Source: DASXRC01 sp036506495
GTDB taxonomy: Bacteria; Actinomycetota; Actinomycetes; Mycobacteriales; Micromonosporaceae
Direction of reading: 5' to 3'
NCBI GenBank assembly: GCA_036506495.1
Contig: DASXRQ010000166.1
Location: forward strand, 1 to 64,000
DNA length: 64,000 nucleotides
Part shown: piece by piece, positions 8,684-16,563 of the stretch
Numbering within the stretch: position 1 is the stretch's first letter
Layout: each line of letters begins with the position of its first letter
Program-made: the position numbers and the translations under genes
Notes under the pieces: generated by a model
The model's database searches: none
What the model was told of the DNA's origin: nothing
What the model saw: only the letters and a program-made list of their open reading frames with translations

Positions 8684-8702
8684 CCGCGCGGCGGGGTTCC
8701 GA

Positions 8703-9662
8703 TCAGCTCAGCTGTTGAGGTACGGCGACCACGTCCACCAACGCGCCGCGGCGCAACACCGTGATCGGCAGCCGGACGCCGATCGCGGGACCGAGCATCA
8801 GCCGCTGTAGGCCCTGCATGGTCTGCATCGCCTGGCCGCCGGCGGACAGGATGATGTCGTCGAGGTAGATCCCGGCCACCCCGGCCGGGCTGCCCGGTAC
8901 GACCTCGGCGACCCGCAGCCCGCGGCGCTGGCCGAGCCGATCGGCAACGGCCGGCGGCAGTGGCACCGGTGTGCCCGCGACCCCCAGCCACGCACGGCGG
9001 ACCTTGCCGTCGTGTACCAGGTCGCTGATGATCTGCCGGGTGGTCGTGTTGACGGGCACGGCCAGGCCCAGGCCGTACCCGGCGACCGCGGTGTTGATGC
9101 CCACCACCCGCCCGCTGGAGTCGGCGAGCGCCCCGCCGGAGTTGCCCGGATTGAGCGCGGCGTCGGTCTGGATCACGTCGTCGATGAGCCGCACGTACCG
9201 GCCGTCGCGGGCCGGCAACGACCGCCCGAGGCCGGACACCACGCCCGCGGTCACCGAGCCGGCGAGTCCCATCGGGTTCCCGACCGCGACCACGAGCTGG
9301 CCGATCCGGAGCTGGTCGGCGTCGCCCAGCTCGGCGGGCGGCGTGCCCGAGCTCCCGCCGGCCCTGGTCCGCAGGACGGCGAGGTCCGAGAGCGCGTCCG
9401 CACCCACGACGTCGAACTGCGCCTCGTTGCCGTCGCTGAACGTGGCGAGTCCGCCGGATGCGCCCGCCACGACGTGGGCGCTGGTCAGCAGGAATCCGTC
9501 GGTCGTGAACGTCACGGCCGAACCCGCCCCGGCGCCGCGGGCCGTGCGCACGGCGACCGCCGCCACACTGGGCAGTACCTGGGCCGCCACGGTCGTGACG
9601 ACCCGGCTGTACGCGTCGAAGGCCTCGCGTTCGATGTCCCGATCCGTTTCCATGACGCCCAC
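8703..9662 (-). CDS. Trypsin-like serine protease with PDZ domain (HtrA-like)
   Basis: 319 residues. The triad is His63 (TSAHVVAG), Asp93 (LSDLAVLR) and Ser175 (NPGNSGGAL); a PDZ domain occupies about residues 225-315. HtrA enzymes degrade or refold damaged proteins. Most actinobacterial members carry a transmembrane or signal segment, but this one starts with a charged helix (METDRDIEREAFDAY) and has no hydrophobic leader, so a cytosolic location is predicted. GTG 9662 and ATG 9653 are both possible starts; neither has a clear ribosome binding site. It converges on the cystathionine beta-synthase gene. Confidence 0.87.
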   Translation of the reverse strand: MGVMETDRDIEREAFDAYSRVVTTVAAQVLPSVAAVAVRTARGAGAGSAVTFTTDGFLLTSAHVVAGASGGLATFSDGNEAQFDVVGADALSDLAVLRTRAGGSSGTPPAELGDADQLRIGQLVVAVGNPMGLAGSVTAGVVSGLGRSLPARDGRYVRLIDDVIQTDAALNPGNSGGALADSSGRVVGINTAVAGYGLGLAVPVNTTTRQIISDLVHDGKVRRAWLGVAGTPVPLPPAVADRLGQRRGLRVAEVVPGSPAGVAGIYLDDIILSAGGQAMQTMQGLQRLMLGPAIGVRLPITVLRRGALVDVVAVPQQLS

Positions 9663-9729
9663 AACGCATGCCGGCGGCGGTCGATGCCCGCACCCGCTTC
9701 GCTGTGGGCGAAAAAGACCGTGCGCGAAT

Positions 9730-11433
9730 TCAGCGCATCGGCTCGAGGCAGACGGCGGGCAGCTCGAACCAGCGCAGCTCCTCGAACTGGGGCGACACCC
9801 CGCCGGTGTCCTCGGCGGGCTCCCAGCCGGCGAGGTCGGCGAAGATCTTTTCGGCCTCGTCCAGGTACCCGGCCAGCGCCTCCTCGGTCGCCCGCTCGTG
9901 GTGCGCCGGCCAGCTCAGCCGCCCGGCCGCGCCGTACCGCAGCTGGTCGAGCCGCAGCGGCGGTTCCACCAGCCCACCACGGTGCCGCCAGAGCCCGTGG
10001 TACGGGTCGAAGCGGTACTCGGGTAGCAGCTTCCAGCCGTGGGTGGCGACCAGGCGGACCGCCTCGACGATGTACCGGAACACCGCTTCCGACAGGAAGT
10101 AGTTGAAGCTCACGCGTACCCAGCCCGGCTTGATCCCCTCACAGCCCTGCAGGATCTGCGCCTCGAACCGGTGGGAACGGTCCAGGTCGATCCCGAGCAG
10201 CCGGTGGCCGTACGGTCCGGCGCAGGAGCACCCACCGCGCGACTGGATCCCGAACAGGTCGTTGAGCAGCGCCACCACGAAGTTGTGGTGGAGGAACCGG
10301 CCGCCGGGCCGCCGGATCACGAACGAGAGGATCGAGAGCCGGTCCGCGTCGAGGTTGCCGAGCAGCTGGATGCCGGGGTGCTCCCGCCAGCTGTCGATCG
10401 CCCCGCGGAGGAACCGCTCCTCCTGCGCCCGGATCACGTCGGTGCCGACCGCGTGCTTGAGCTGGAAGACCAGGCCGGCCCGGATCGACTCGACGATCGC
10501 GGGAGTGCCACCCTCCTCGCGGTGCGCCGGGTCGGTCACGTAGTGGTGCTCGTACGCGTTGACGTAGTCGACGGTGCCGCCGCCGGGGACGGTGGGAACC
10601 CGGTTGCGCAGCAGCTCGCGGCGTACGACGAGGACGCCCGGCGTGCCCGGGCCGCCCACGAACTTGTGCGGGGAGAGGAAGATCGCGTCTTTGTACGCCT
10701 GCGGGTGCCGGGTGCACCGGCCGTACATCTCGATGTCCACGTACGGGCCGGCCGCGGCGAAGTCCCAGAACGACAGGGCGCCGTGCCGGTGCAGCAGATC
10801 GGAGATCGCGTGCGTGTCGGTCAGGATGCCGGTCACGTTCGACGCCGCGGAGAATGAGCCGATCTTGAGTGGGCGGTCGGCGTACCGCCGAAGTTCCTCC
10901 TCGAGGCGGGCGGTGTCGATGTGGCCATCGACGTCCTCCGGGATCACCACGAGGTCGGCGATCGACTCCCGCCACGGCAGCTCGTTCGAGTGGTGCTCAT
11001 ACGGTCCGATGAACACGACCGGGCGGTCCGGCGCCGGGATCCGCGAGCGCAGCGCGTAGCGGTCGTCGAGCTCGGCCGGTATCCGGATGCCGAGAATGCC
11101 GATCATCTTGTCGATCGCGCCGGTCGAGCCCGATCCGGCAAAGATCACGACGGTCTCCTCGTCGCCGCCGACGGTGTCACGGATCACGGTCCGGGCGTCC
11201 TCCCGGAGGCGGGTCGTCTGGAGGCCGGTGCCGGACGACTCGGTGTGCGTGTTCGCGTACCGCGGCAGCACCTCGTCCCGGATGAAGTCCTCGATGAAGG
11301 TGAGCGCCCGGCCGGACGCCGTGTAGTCCGCGTATGTCACCCGGCGCGGACCGAACGGCCCCCACATCACCTGGTCGTCGCCGATCACCGACTCGCGCAC
11401 CCGGCGGAGCAGTGGGCTGTCGTGGGGCCTCAT
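9730..11433 (-). CDS. PLP-dependent aminotransferase class V, cysteine-desulfurase-like
   Basis: 567 residues, longer than the 400-420 of IscS/SufS. The PLP lysine is Lys257 in LSPHKFVGG; His148 (YEHHSN) and Asp224 (FWDFAAAGPY) are the expected cofactor contacts. A cysteine-rich loop RGGCSCAGPYG (Cys402, Cys404) sits where SufS has its persulfide cysteine. About 130 extra residues after the core lack recognisable motifs. It may mobilise sulfur from cysteine, but no suf or isc genes are nearby, so the substrate is uncertain. Confidence 0.82.
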   Translation of the reverse strand: MRPHDSPLLRRVRESVIGDDQVMWGPFGPRRVTYADYTASGRALTFIEDFIRDEVLPRYANTHTESSGTGLQTTRLREDARTVIRDTVGGDEETVVIFAGSGSTGAIDKMIGILGIRIPAELDDRYALRSRIPAPDRPVVFIGPYEHHSNELPWRESIADLVVIPEDVDGHIDTARLEEELRRYADRPLKIGSFSAASNVTGILTDTHAISDLLHRHGALSFWDFAAAGPYVDIEMYGRCTRHPQAYKDAIFLSPHKFVGGPGTPGVLVVRRELLRNRVPTVPGGGTVDYVNAYEHHYVTDPAHREEGGTPAIVESIRAGLVFQLKHAVGTDVIRAQEERFLRGAIDSWREHPGIQLLGNLDADRLSILSFVIRRPGGRFLHHNFVVALLNDLFGIQSRGGCSCAGPYGHRLLGIDLDRSHRFEAQILQGCEGIKPGWVRVSFNYFLSEAVFRYIVEAVRLVATHGWKLLPEYRFDPYHGLWRHRGGLVEPPLRLDQLRYGAAGRLSWPAHHERATEEALAGYLDEAEKIFADLAGWEPAEDTGGVSPQFEELRWFELPAVCLEPMR

Positions 11434-11571
11434 CCCGCCATTATGTGACCCGCATCACCGGCCGCACCCGTTCGAGAGTCGCACATTCAGTCCGACGGTG
11501 GTTCGTGCGCCGCCCGTTGACTGTGTGTCCGGAGGTTCGTTCCGGCTCGTCTCAATTGGGGGGAGGAGAGC

Positions 11572-11874
11572 GTGGTCAGCATTGGCCACGTCGCTCCGGC
11601 TGACGTCGAGGACCGCCTGTTGTGGAACGATGCGCAGATCCTTCTCGATCGACATTCGGAGCCCGATCCGCACGGCCTCTGCGTCTGGTGCGGCTCCCGG
11701 TGGCCCTGCCCGCCGCGCCGGCTCGGGGAGCGCGCAGAGGCGGCCTCCAGGCGTCCGTGGCGCGAGCCGTGGATGGCGTGGCATGACATGAACAGCGTCC
11801 GCACGCTGCCAACCTGGCGCGCGGAGGTCGGAGAGCACGGTCGGTCGGCGTTCAACCGAGGCCTCTTCGACTAG
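11572..11874 (+). CDS. Small cysteine-containing hypothetical protein
   Basis: 100 residues starting at GTG 11572, just after a very strong ribosome binding site (GGGGGGAGGAG at about 11558-11568). The middle has Cys37-x-x-Cys40 and Cys46 in GLCVWCGSRWPCPPRRL, a possible partial zinc site. Small proteins with this pattern, an acidic start and a WPCPPRRL-type motif, are common in Micromonosporaceae, but I know no function. The gene stands alone. Confidence 0.68.
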   Translation: MVSIGHVAPADVEDRLLWNDAQILLDRHSEPDPHGLCVWCGSRWPCPPRRLGERAEAASRRPWREPWMAWHDMNSVRTLPTWRAEVGEHGRSAFNRGLFD

Positions 11875-12121
11875 CAAGACCGTCCACCGGCGGTGACGCC
11901 TCGGTGCCCGCCAGCCCGACGCGTCCCGCGAAGACCCGTCCGAGCCGCGACGACCGGCACGCCTCCGCCGGCGTCGGCGCCTTCGGCCAGGCGTACCTGG
12001 AGAATCGGGCGGGTCCGTCGAGCGGGAGTGCATGACCCAACGGTTCCCCCGCATGCACGTGGTCATGTGCTCCCGCCCGGCCCATCCGTGCACACAGACG
12101 CGGATGGAGCATGCTGGGCCC

Positions 12122-12751
12122 ATGCTGATCAGACATCGGGGTGCCGAGCCCACGGTCGACCGGACCGCCTGGGTGGCGCCGACTGCGACGCTCGTCGGCG
12201 ACGTCCGGATCGGCCCCCGGACCCGGATCCTGTACGGCGCGGTGCTCGACGCCGAGGGCGCTCACATCGAGATCGGTCAGGCCTGCGTCGTCGGAGAGCA
12301 TGCCGTTCTCCGGGCAACCGCGGTCGGAGACCAGCCCCGACCGGTGATCCTCGGCGACCACGTCTTCGTCTCACCGCACGCCACGTTGCTCGGCTGCGCG
12401 GTCGAGCGCTGCGCGTACGTCGCGACCGGCGCGACCATCCTGCACGGCGCCCACCTCGCCGCCGGGGCGGTCGCCGCCGTTGGGGCCCTCGTGCACGCGA
12501 ACACGGTCGTGCCGCCCGAGTTCTTCGTGCCACCGCTCACGATCGCCGTCGGCGACCCGGTCGTGGTGCTCACCCCGGACCGCATGGACGAGGTCGCCGC
12601 GGCGATCAAGGACGTCAACTTCGCGGCTACCGCGTTCGGCGTGGACACTGCGTGGGAGGACCGCATCCGGCGGTACGAGCGGATCACCGAGGTGCGGGTG
12701 GCCGAGTTCGCGGCGCACGACGGCGATGTCGAGGTCACGCCCCCGTCGTGA
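12122..12751 (+). CDS. Gamma-carbonic anhydrase-like hexapeptide-repeat protein
   Basis: 209 residues. Imperfect hexapeptide turns (GDVRIGPRTRI, GAHIEIGQACVVG, ILGDHVFVSPHATLLG) form a left-handed beta-helix of about 140 residues, followed by a helical tail. His residues in AHIEIG, VGEHAVLRAT and SPHATLLG could be the zinc ligands of gamma-class carbonic anhydrases, but the spacing is not canonical, so activity is unproven. ATG 12122 aligns with the family start; upstream in-frame ATGs were rejected because they precede the fold. The 3' end overlaps the convergent rnz gene by 17 bp. Confidence 0.78.
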   Translation: MLIRHRGAEPTVDRTAWVAPTATLVGDVRIGPRTRILYGAVLDAEGAHIEIGQACVVGEHAVLRATAVGDQPRPVILGDHVFVSPHATLLGCAVERCAYVATGATILHGAHLAAGAVAAVGALVHANTVVPPEFFVPPLTIAVGDPVVVLTPDRMDEVAAAIKDVNFAATAFGVDTAWEDRIRRYERITEVRVAEFAAHDGDVEVTPPS

Positions 12752-13664
12752 TGTGGCGGGCTGGAACCGGCACCCGGATCAGATCCTCGGCCATCACGAT
12801 CTCGCCGTCGAACTGCTCGCGCGCCTCGTCTAGGAAGCGCGCCGGGTCGGCGTACCGCTGGGAGAAATGGGTGAGCACGAGTCGGCGTACCCCCGACTCG
12901 GCCGCGACCCGCGCGGCCTGAGCCGCCGTGAGGTGGCCGAAGAACGCGGCCATCGGCGCGTCCTCCGCCAGGAAGGTCGCCTCGATGACGAGCAGGTCGG
13001 CGCCCTCCGCCAGCGCGAACACGTTGTCGCACAGGCGGGTGTCCATGATGAACGCGAAGCGCTGGCCGCGTCGGGCCTCGGACACCGCGGTCAGCGTCAC
13101 GCGGCGCCCGTCGACGTCCAGCGATCCGGTGCGCTGCAGCACGCCGACGGCCGGGCCGGCGATACCGTACGCGGCGAGCCGTTCGGGCAGCATCCGGCGT
13201 CCATCCGGCTCGACCAGCCGATAGCCGTACGCCTCGACCGGGTGCTCGAGCCGTCGTGCCTCGAGACGGCCGACCGGCGTGTGCGCGAGCGGCCCGTCGT
13301 TCGTGGCCGGCACCGCGACCAGCTCGGCCGTCTCGTGGAACGAGGTCGCGTGCCGCAGCCGATCGAAGTACTGCCGGCCACTGGCCGGGAAGTGCGCGAC
13401 AACAGGATGCGCCACCCGGTCCAGCGACAGCCGCTGGATGATTCCGGCCAGTCCCAGGCTGTGATCGCCGTGGAAATGGGTGATGCAGATCCGGGTGATG
13501 TCGGCGGCGGCGACGCCGGCGAACAGCATCTGACGCTGGGTACCCTCACCCGGGTCGAACAGGACGCCCTCGCCGTCCCAGCGGAGGAGATATCCGTTGT
13601 GGTTGCGGTGCCTCGTCGGCACCTGGCTCGCCGTGCCGAGGACCACGAGCTCGCGAACGGACAC
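12735..13664 (-). CDS. rnz: Ribonuclease Z (tRNA 3'-processing)
   Basis: 309 residues. The metallo-beta-lactamase motif is HFHGDHSLGL (His63, His65, Asp67, His68), with further ligands in FIMDTR and LTHFSQRY. RNase Z cleaves the 3' trailer of tRNA precursors that lack encoded CCA; the tRNA-Leu in this window lacks it. GTG 13664 is chosen because GAGGAGAA lies 6-13 bases upstream and the protein then begins VSVRELVVLGTAS, the normal start. The long leader upstream carries short ORFs. Confidence 0.9.
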   Translation of the reverse strand: MSVRELVVLGTASQVPTRHRNHNGYLLRWDGEGVLFDPGEGTQRQMLFAGVAAADITRICITHFHGDHSLGLAGIIQRLSLDRVAHPVVAHFPASGRQYFDRLRHATSFHETAELVAVPATNDGPLAHTPVGRLEARRLEHPVEAYGYRLVEPDGRRMLPERLAAYGIAGPAVGVLQRTGSLDVDGRRVTLTAVSEARRGQRFAFIMDTRLCDNVFALAEGADLLVIEATFLAEDAPMAAFFGHLTAAQAARVAAESGVRRLVLTHFSQRYADPARFLDEAREQFDGEIVMAEDLIRVPVPARHITTGA

Positions 13665-13897
13665 CGTCTTCTCCTCGGCCCGCGGCATGGTCGACCCCCG
13701 GGTTCCGCGCTCGCGCGCGGGCCGGCTGGACAAGGGCCGGCGTGCCCGGGGGTCGGGTGGCTGTCTGGTATTCGCCGAACCGCCGTTGCACGGCCTCGAC
13801 GAACATCAGTCGTCTCGAGAACAGCGGCTAGCGGACAGCCACCTCACGAGTCCCATTGCTATTCAAAGCCGGACCACCTCCCTTCCCGTGTAGGGCC
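13665..13897 (-). other. Leader upstream of rnz with short ORFs
   Basis: On the minus strand a strong ribosome binding site AAGGGAGG (13884-13877) is followed by TTG 13866 opening a 12-codon frame (MNSNGTREVAVR) that stops at 13828. A second frame from ATG 13856 encodes MGLVRWLSASRCSRDD and its TGA overlaps ATG 13806, which opens an 86-codon frame (MFVEAVQRRFGEYQTAT...) running into rnz in another phase. The stretch 13851-13870 is markedly less GC-rich than its surroundings. Whether any frame is translated cannot be decided by eye. Confidence 0.4.
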
Positions 13898-13927
13898 ACG
13901 CTATCCACCCGGCCGCCGCGGCTGCAA
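13898..13927 (-). promoter_or_regulatory. Candidate promoter for the rnz leader
   Basis: On the minus strand TTGCAG (13927-13922) and TAGCGT (13903-13898) are separated by 18 bases, a plausible sigma-70-type promoter. The start of transcription would be near 13891, a few bases before the strong ribosome binding site at 13884-13877. Prediction only. Confidence 0.45.
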
Positions 13928-13949
13928 CGTCGATTTGGGCGACCCGGTG

Positions 13950-15626
13950 TCACAGCACCGGCGCAAGCCCGGACCAGCCGCTGCTGAAGAAGATTCCGCT
14001 GGCGAAGCCGGTGCCGGTCCCCAGGTAGCGGTACATGTTGCCGGTCGACTTCAGCACCGCGACCATGTCCAGGAAGCCGTCCCGGTTGAAGTCGCCGATC
14101 GAGGCGATGTCGCGCAGGCCGTTCCAGTTGGCGGTGCTGATGCGCGACCTGGTCGGGAAGGTGCCGCCCTGGCCGGGGTACAGCCACAGGTTCCCGGTCG
14201 CCTTCTCCCGGGCGATGAGGTCGGTACGTCCGTCCCGGTTGAAGTCTCCGATGCCGGTCAGCTCGTCCATCGTGTTCCAGCCGACGCCGAGCGCGACGCG
14301 GGTGGTGAGGTCGGGGCCGGGGTAGACGTACATGCGACCCGTCGACGCCGCGACCGCGACGAGGTCGTTGCGGCCGTCGCCGGTGAGGTCGCCGATCGCG
14401 GTGATCTCCCGCATCGAGTTCCAGCCAACGCCGTGTCGCGTCCGGGCACCAAACCCGCCGCCAGCCGTGCCCGGGTACCGCCACAGGTATCCGGTCGACG
14501 CCTCGCGCGCAAAGATGTCCTCGAACCCATCGCCGGTGAAGTCGCCGTGCCGGACGATCGCGCTCATCACGTTCCAGCCGCTGCCGATCTGGGTCCTGGC
14601 GGCCAGGCCGGTCCCGTTGCCCGGATACAGGTAGAGTGCGCCGTTCGACGACTGTCGCGCGAGCACGTCGGACCAGCCGTTGCCGTTCCGGTCGCCGAAC
14701 GGCGTGGTGGGCAGCGGCGCGACGTCGAGGTAGTCGTTATCGATGTTGATGGTGACCCCGCCCCACGTTTCGTTGTGGCCGCCCCGGTACTGCTTGATCC
14801 GCCGGTGCGGCGTCCAGTAGGAGGCCGGGATGGCGGGGTCGTCGACGGTGGCAATCAGGTCCCACCGGGCGAAGTCGAGGTGATCGGGGTGGGTGTAGTT
14901 CGCGCCCGCGTACGCGCTGACCTGATCGCGTACGCCCGAGCCCATGCTGCTGTAGAAGCCGGACAGGAACCCGAGCTCATGCAGCCGGCGGGTCCACGCG
15001 TCCATGAACGTGTTCACGACTGCCGTGCACGCGGCGTCGTTGGGGTTGTACCCCTCCATGTCGAAGATCAGCGCGCTGTCCCGGCCGAGCCCGAGGTTGT
15101 TGGCCTGCAGCGCCGCGTCCTCGGCCTGGGCGCGGCCGTCAGCGGCCGCGGACGCCGGATTGATGTGAAATTGCTTCGTCGTGTTGCACGGCGCCTGCAG
15201 CCCGACGTAGAGCGGCATGAGGTGCCAGCCCTCGGTCTGCTGCTCCGCCACCCACTGCGCGGTGAGGTTCTTCTGGTAGTTGGGTGGGATACAGAAGCGG
15301 TTGAGGCCGCCGAAGTAGATGCCCACGGCCCGGTAAGGCGACGCGAGCCAGGCTTGCATGGTGGCACTGGACGGCGCGTCACACGCGTCGAACCCCTGGC
15401 CAAGGAAGGTGCCCGGGGACGGCGCGGCCGCCGCGGACGCGATCCGCGGGGCAACCGCGGGACCGACGGACGGCGGCGTCGTGGTCTGGGACGGCAACGA
15501 GGCACGCGGGTCGCCGGGCGCCGGCGACGGGTCCGCGGCCGCGGATTGGCCGAGTCCGGCCACGGCTAGCGCGACGACCGCGCCGATCGACAGTGCTCGG
15601 ACGGGTATTCGCTGAACGAATCTCAC
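13950..15626 (-). CDS. Secreted DUF1906 protein with FG-GAP repeats
   Basis: 558 residues. GTG 15626 follows GGGGAGAG and opens a signal peptide with Arg-rich start, core LSIGAVVALAVAGLGQ and cleavage near AAADPSP. After a Pro/Ser linker comes a TIM-barrel-like DUF1906 domain (about residues 70-300; starts TFLGQGFDACDAPS, with acidic FDMEGYN), as in the secreted, GH25-like protein Rv2525c. The C-terminus (about 315-558) has five FG-GAP repeats, each with a Ca-binding pattern DxNxDGxxDL followed by YLYPG. A cell-surface glycan-binding or hydrolytic role is likely, but no substrate is known. It follows the candidate promoter region and precedes rnz. Confidence 0.85.
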   Translation of the reverse strand: MRFVQRIPVRALSIGAVVALAVAGLGQSAAADPSPAPGDPRASLPSQTTTPPSVGPAVAPRIASAAAAPSPGTFLGQGFDACDAPSSATMQAWLASPYRAVGIYFGGLNRFCIPPNYQKNLTAQWVAEQQTEGWHLMPLYVGLQAPCNTTKQFHINPASAAADGRAQAEDAALQANNLGLGRDSALIFDMEGYNPNDAACTAVVNTFMDAWTRRLHELGFLSGFYSSMGSGVRDQVSAYAGANYTHPDHLDFARWDLIATVDDPAIPASYWTPHRRIKQYRGGHNETWGGVTINIDNDYLDVAPLPTTPFGDRNGNGWSDVLARQSSNGALYLYPGNGTGLAARTQIGSGWNVMSAIVRHGDFTGDGFEDIFAREASTGYLWRYPGTAGGGFGARTRHGVGWNSMREITAIGDLTGDGRNDLVAVAASTGRMYVYPGPDLTTRVALGVGWNTMDELTGIGDFNRDGRTDLIAREKATGNLWLYPGQGGTFPTRSRISTANWNGLRDIASIGDFNRDGFLDMVAVLKSTGNMYRYLGTGTGFASGIFFSSGWSGLAPVL

Positions 15627-15782
15627 GGCTCTCCCCGGTGGACCTGGCACCGGCGGGCGCCGATGCCTCTGGCCGAACCCATCAGGCCGCCCGGTTGAGC
15701 CGCTAGGCCCGAACGGATCGTCTCGCAGACCCGAACGGACCATCCCAGAGGCCCGGGCCTCGCCCGGCCATCGCCGTCTCGC

Positions 15783-15801
15783 CCAACTCCGTCAGAGTTG
15801 G
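15783..15801. repeat. Dispersed palindrome copy 2
   Basis: CCAACTC, loop CGTCA, GAGTTGG: perfect 7-bp arms. It lies between the secreted-protein gene and the toxin gene and forms a pair with the copy 21 bp further on. Confidence 0.8.
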
Positions 15802-15822
15802 CCTCTCGTGTGGCCTCCCGCC

Positions 15823-15845
15823 GCCCAACTCCGTCGGAGTTGGGC
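15823..15845. repeat. Dispersed palindrome copy 3
   Basis: GCCCAACTC, loop CGTCG, GAGTTGGGC: perfect 9-bp arms, the longest stem of the family in this window. It lies 13 bp beyond the stop of the toxin gene, so it could also act as its transcription terminator. Confidence 0.82.
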
Positions 15846-15858
15846 CTTGAAGGGCGGG

Positions 15859-16173
15859 TTAGGACAGACCGAGGACGGCCCGCAACGCGTCGTCCACCGA
15901 GGCAAGCTCCCGTTGGGAGAGATGGCCGACTCGCTCGCCGAGTCGCTCGGGATGAATCGCGGCGGTCTGCTCCGCGAGCACCCGGGTGGACTTGCCGTCG
16001 ATCTCGATCTCGGGACGGAAGCTCGCGGGTCGCGCGCTCGTCGAGGTCGGGGCAACGAGCCACGTCGAGAGCGGAAGGAGGTCGGACTGGACCACCACGG
16101 CGTACCGGATGCCCCGCTGCTCGTGGCCTCGCGTGTCCCGCGGTGCCTTCATCCCGTAGACGTCACCACGCAC
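15859..16173 (-). CDS. MazF/PemK-type toxin (endoribonuclease)
   Basis: 104 residues from GTG 16173, overlapping the antitoxin gene by 11 bp. The N-terminus VRGDVYGMKAPRDTRGHEQ followed by RYAVVVQSD is the MazF signature, with the conserved Arg and the SH3-like barrel strands; the middle segment LSTWLVAPTST and the end VLAEQTAAIHPERL also match. MazF enzymes cut single-stranded RNA at short sequences and are held inactive by the antitoxin. Toxin downstream of antitoxin is the standard order. Cleavage specificity cannot be read from sequence. Confidence 0.85.
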   Translation of the reverse strand: MRGDVYGMKAPRDTRGHEQRGIRYAVVVQSDLLPLSTWLVAPTSTSARPASFRPEIEIDGKSTRVLAEQTAAIHPERLGERVGHLSQRELASVDDALRAVLGLS

Positions 16174-16393
16174 GGAGTGAATCCATGTCCGCCAGAACGG
16201 CGCGCGCCTCTGCCACGTCGTCTGGATCGTCGGCTGCGGCTCGGGCCTCCGCGCGGAGTTCTTCCTCTCGCTGAGCCCGCCACGCGGCGAGGATTGCCTC
16301 GCGGATGACCTGTGAACGGTCACGGTCGCCGGAGGTCAACTCGGCGAGTGCGCGATCAACTTCCTCGTCGGCGCGAAATGTAATCGTCGACAT
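16163..16393 (-). CDS. Ribbon-helix-helix antitoxin of the MazF-type pair
   Basis: 76 residues from ATG 16393. MSTITFRADEEVDRAL followed by DRSQVIREAIL is a ribbon-helix-helix DNA-binding fold; the acidic C-terminal tail ending DMDSLRAW would bind the toxin. Antitoxins of this type repress their own operon. The palindromic repeat half-site at 16440 and the AT-richer patch around 16381-16410 lie in the likely promoter. The start is chosen by the RHH pattern; an upstream in-frame ATG at 16468 adds only low-complexity sequence. Confidence 0.83.
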   Translation of the reverse strand: MSTITFRADEEVDRALAELTSGDRDRSQVIREAILAAWRAQREEELRAEARAAADDPDDVAEARAVLADMDSLRAW

Positions 16394-16439
16394 AAGACAA
16401 ACTGTATTACGGCTGCGGACGAACCCTCCACCGTTTGTC

Positions 16440-16456
16440 GCCCAACTCCGTCGCTC
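16440..16456. repeat. Degenerate dispersed palindrome half-site
   Basis: The left half CCCAACTCCGTCG is intact but the right half reads CTCTTG instead of GAGTTG. It lies just upstream of the toxin-antitoxin operon, so that operon is flanked by copies of the family on both sides. Confidence 0.5.
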
Positions 16457-16476
16457 TTGCTCAGGCATCCGACCTC

Positions 16477-16507
16477 GCGACGCCGACCGGGTAGGTCATG
16501 CCGTTGG
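16477..16507. repeat. Duplicate of msrA 3' end
   Basis: 31 bp identical except for two bases to the 3' end of msrA at 16689-16719 (the codons for the NGMTCPVGVA tail). Read on the minus strand this copy encodes GMTYPVGVAR, with the second tail cysteine changed to Tyr, and stops shortly after. It is a direct repeat 212 bp away, with a hairpin between the copies. Confidence 0.7.
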
Positions 16508-16525
16508 CCAACCTGGACACGATCG

Positions 16526-16563
16526 GGGAACGGACGAGGGTCTCGCGCACCTCGTCCGTTCCC
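16526..16563. terminator. 14-bp stem hairpin downstream of msrA
   Basis: GGGAACGGACGAGG (16526-16539) pairs perfectly with CCTCGTCCGTTCCC (16550-16563) across a 10-base loop. It lies about 120 bp beyond the msrA stop. It could terminate msrA transcription; it has no U-tract. Confidence 0.5.

Noticed and set aside
13546..13806. 86-codon ORF MFVEAVQRRFGEYQTAT...
   Set aside because: Not called as a gene because it overlaps the rnz 5' end out of frame and has no ribosome binding site of its own. It is noted as part of the leader.
12867..15569. 900-codon open frame on the plus strand
   Set aside because: It runs antisense through rnz and the secreted-protein gene, and its sequence is the Arg/Pro/Ala-rich type produced by high-GC antisense reading. 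It has no ribosome binding site or family match.
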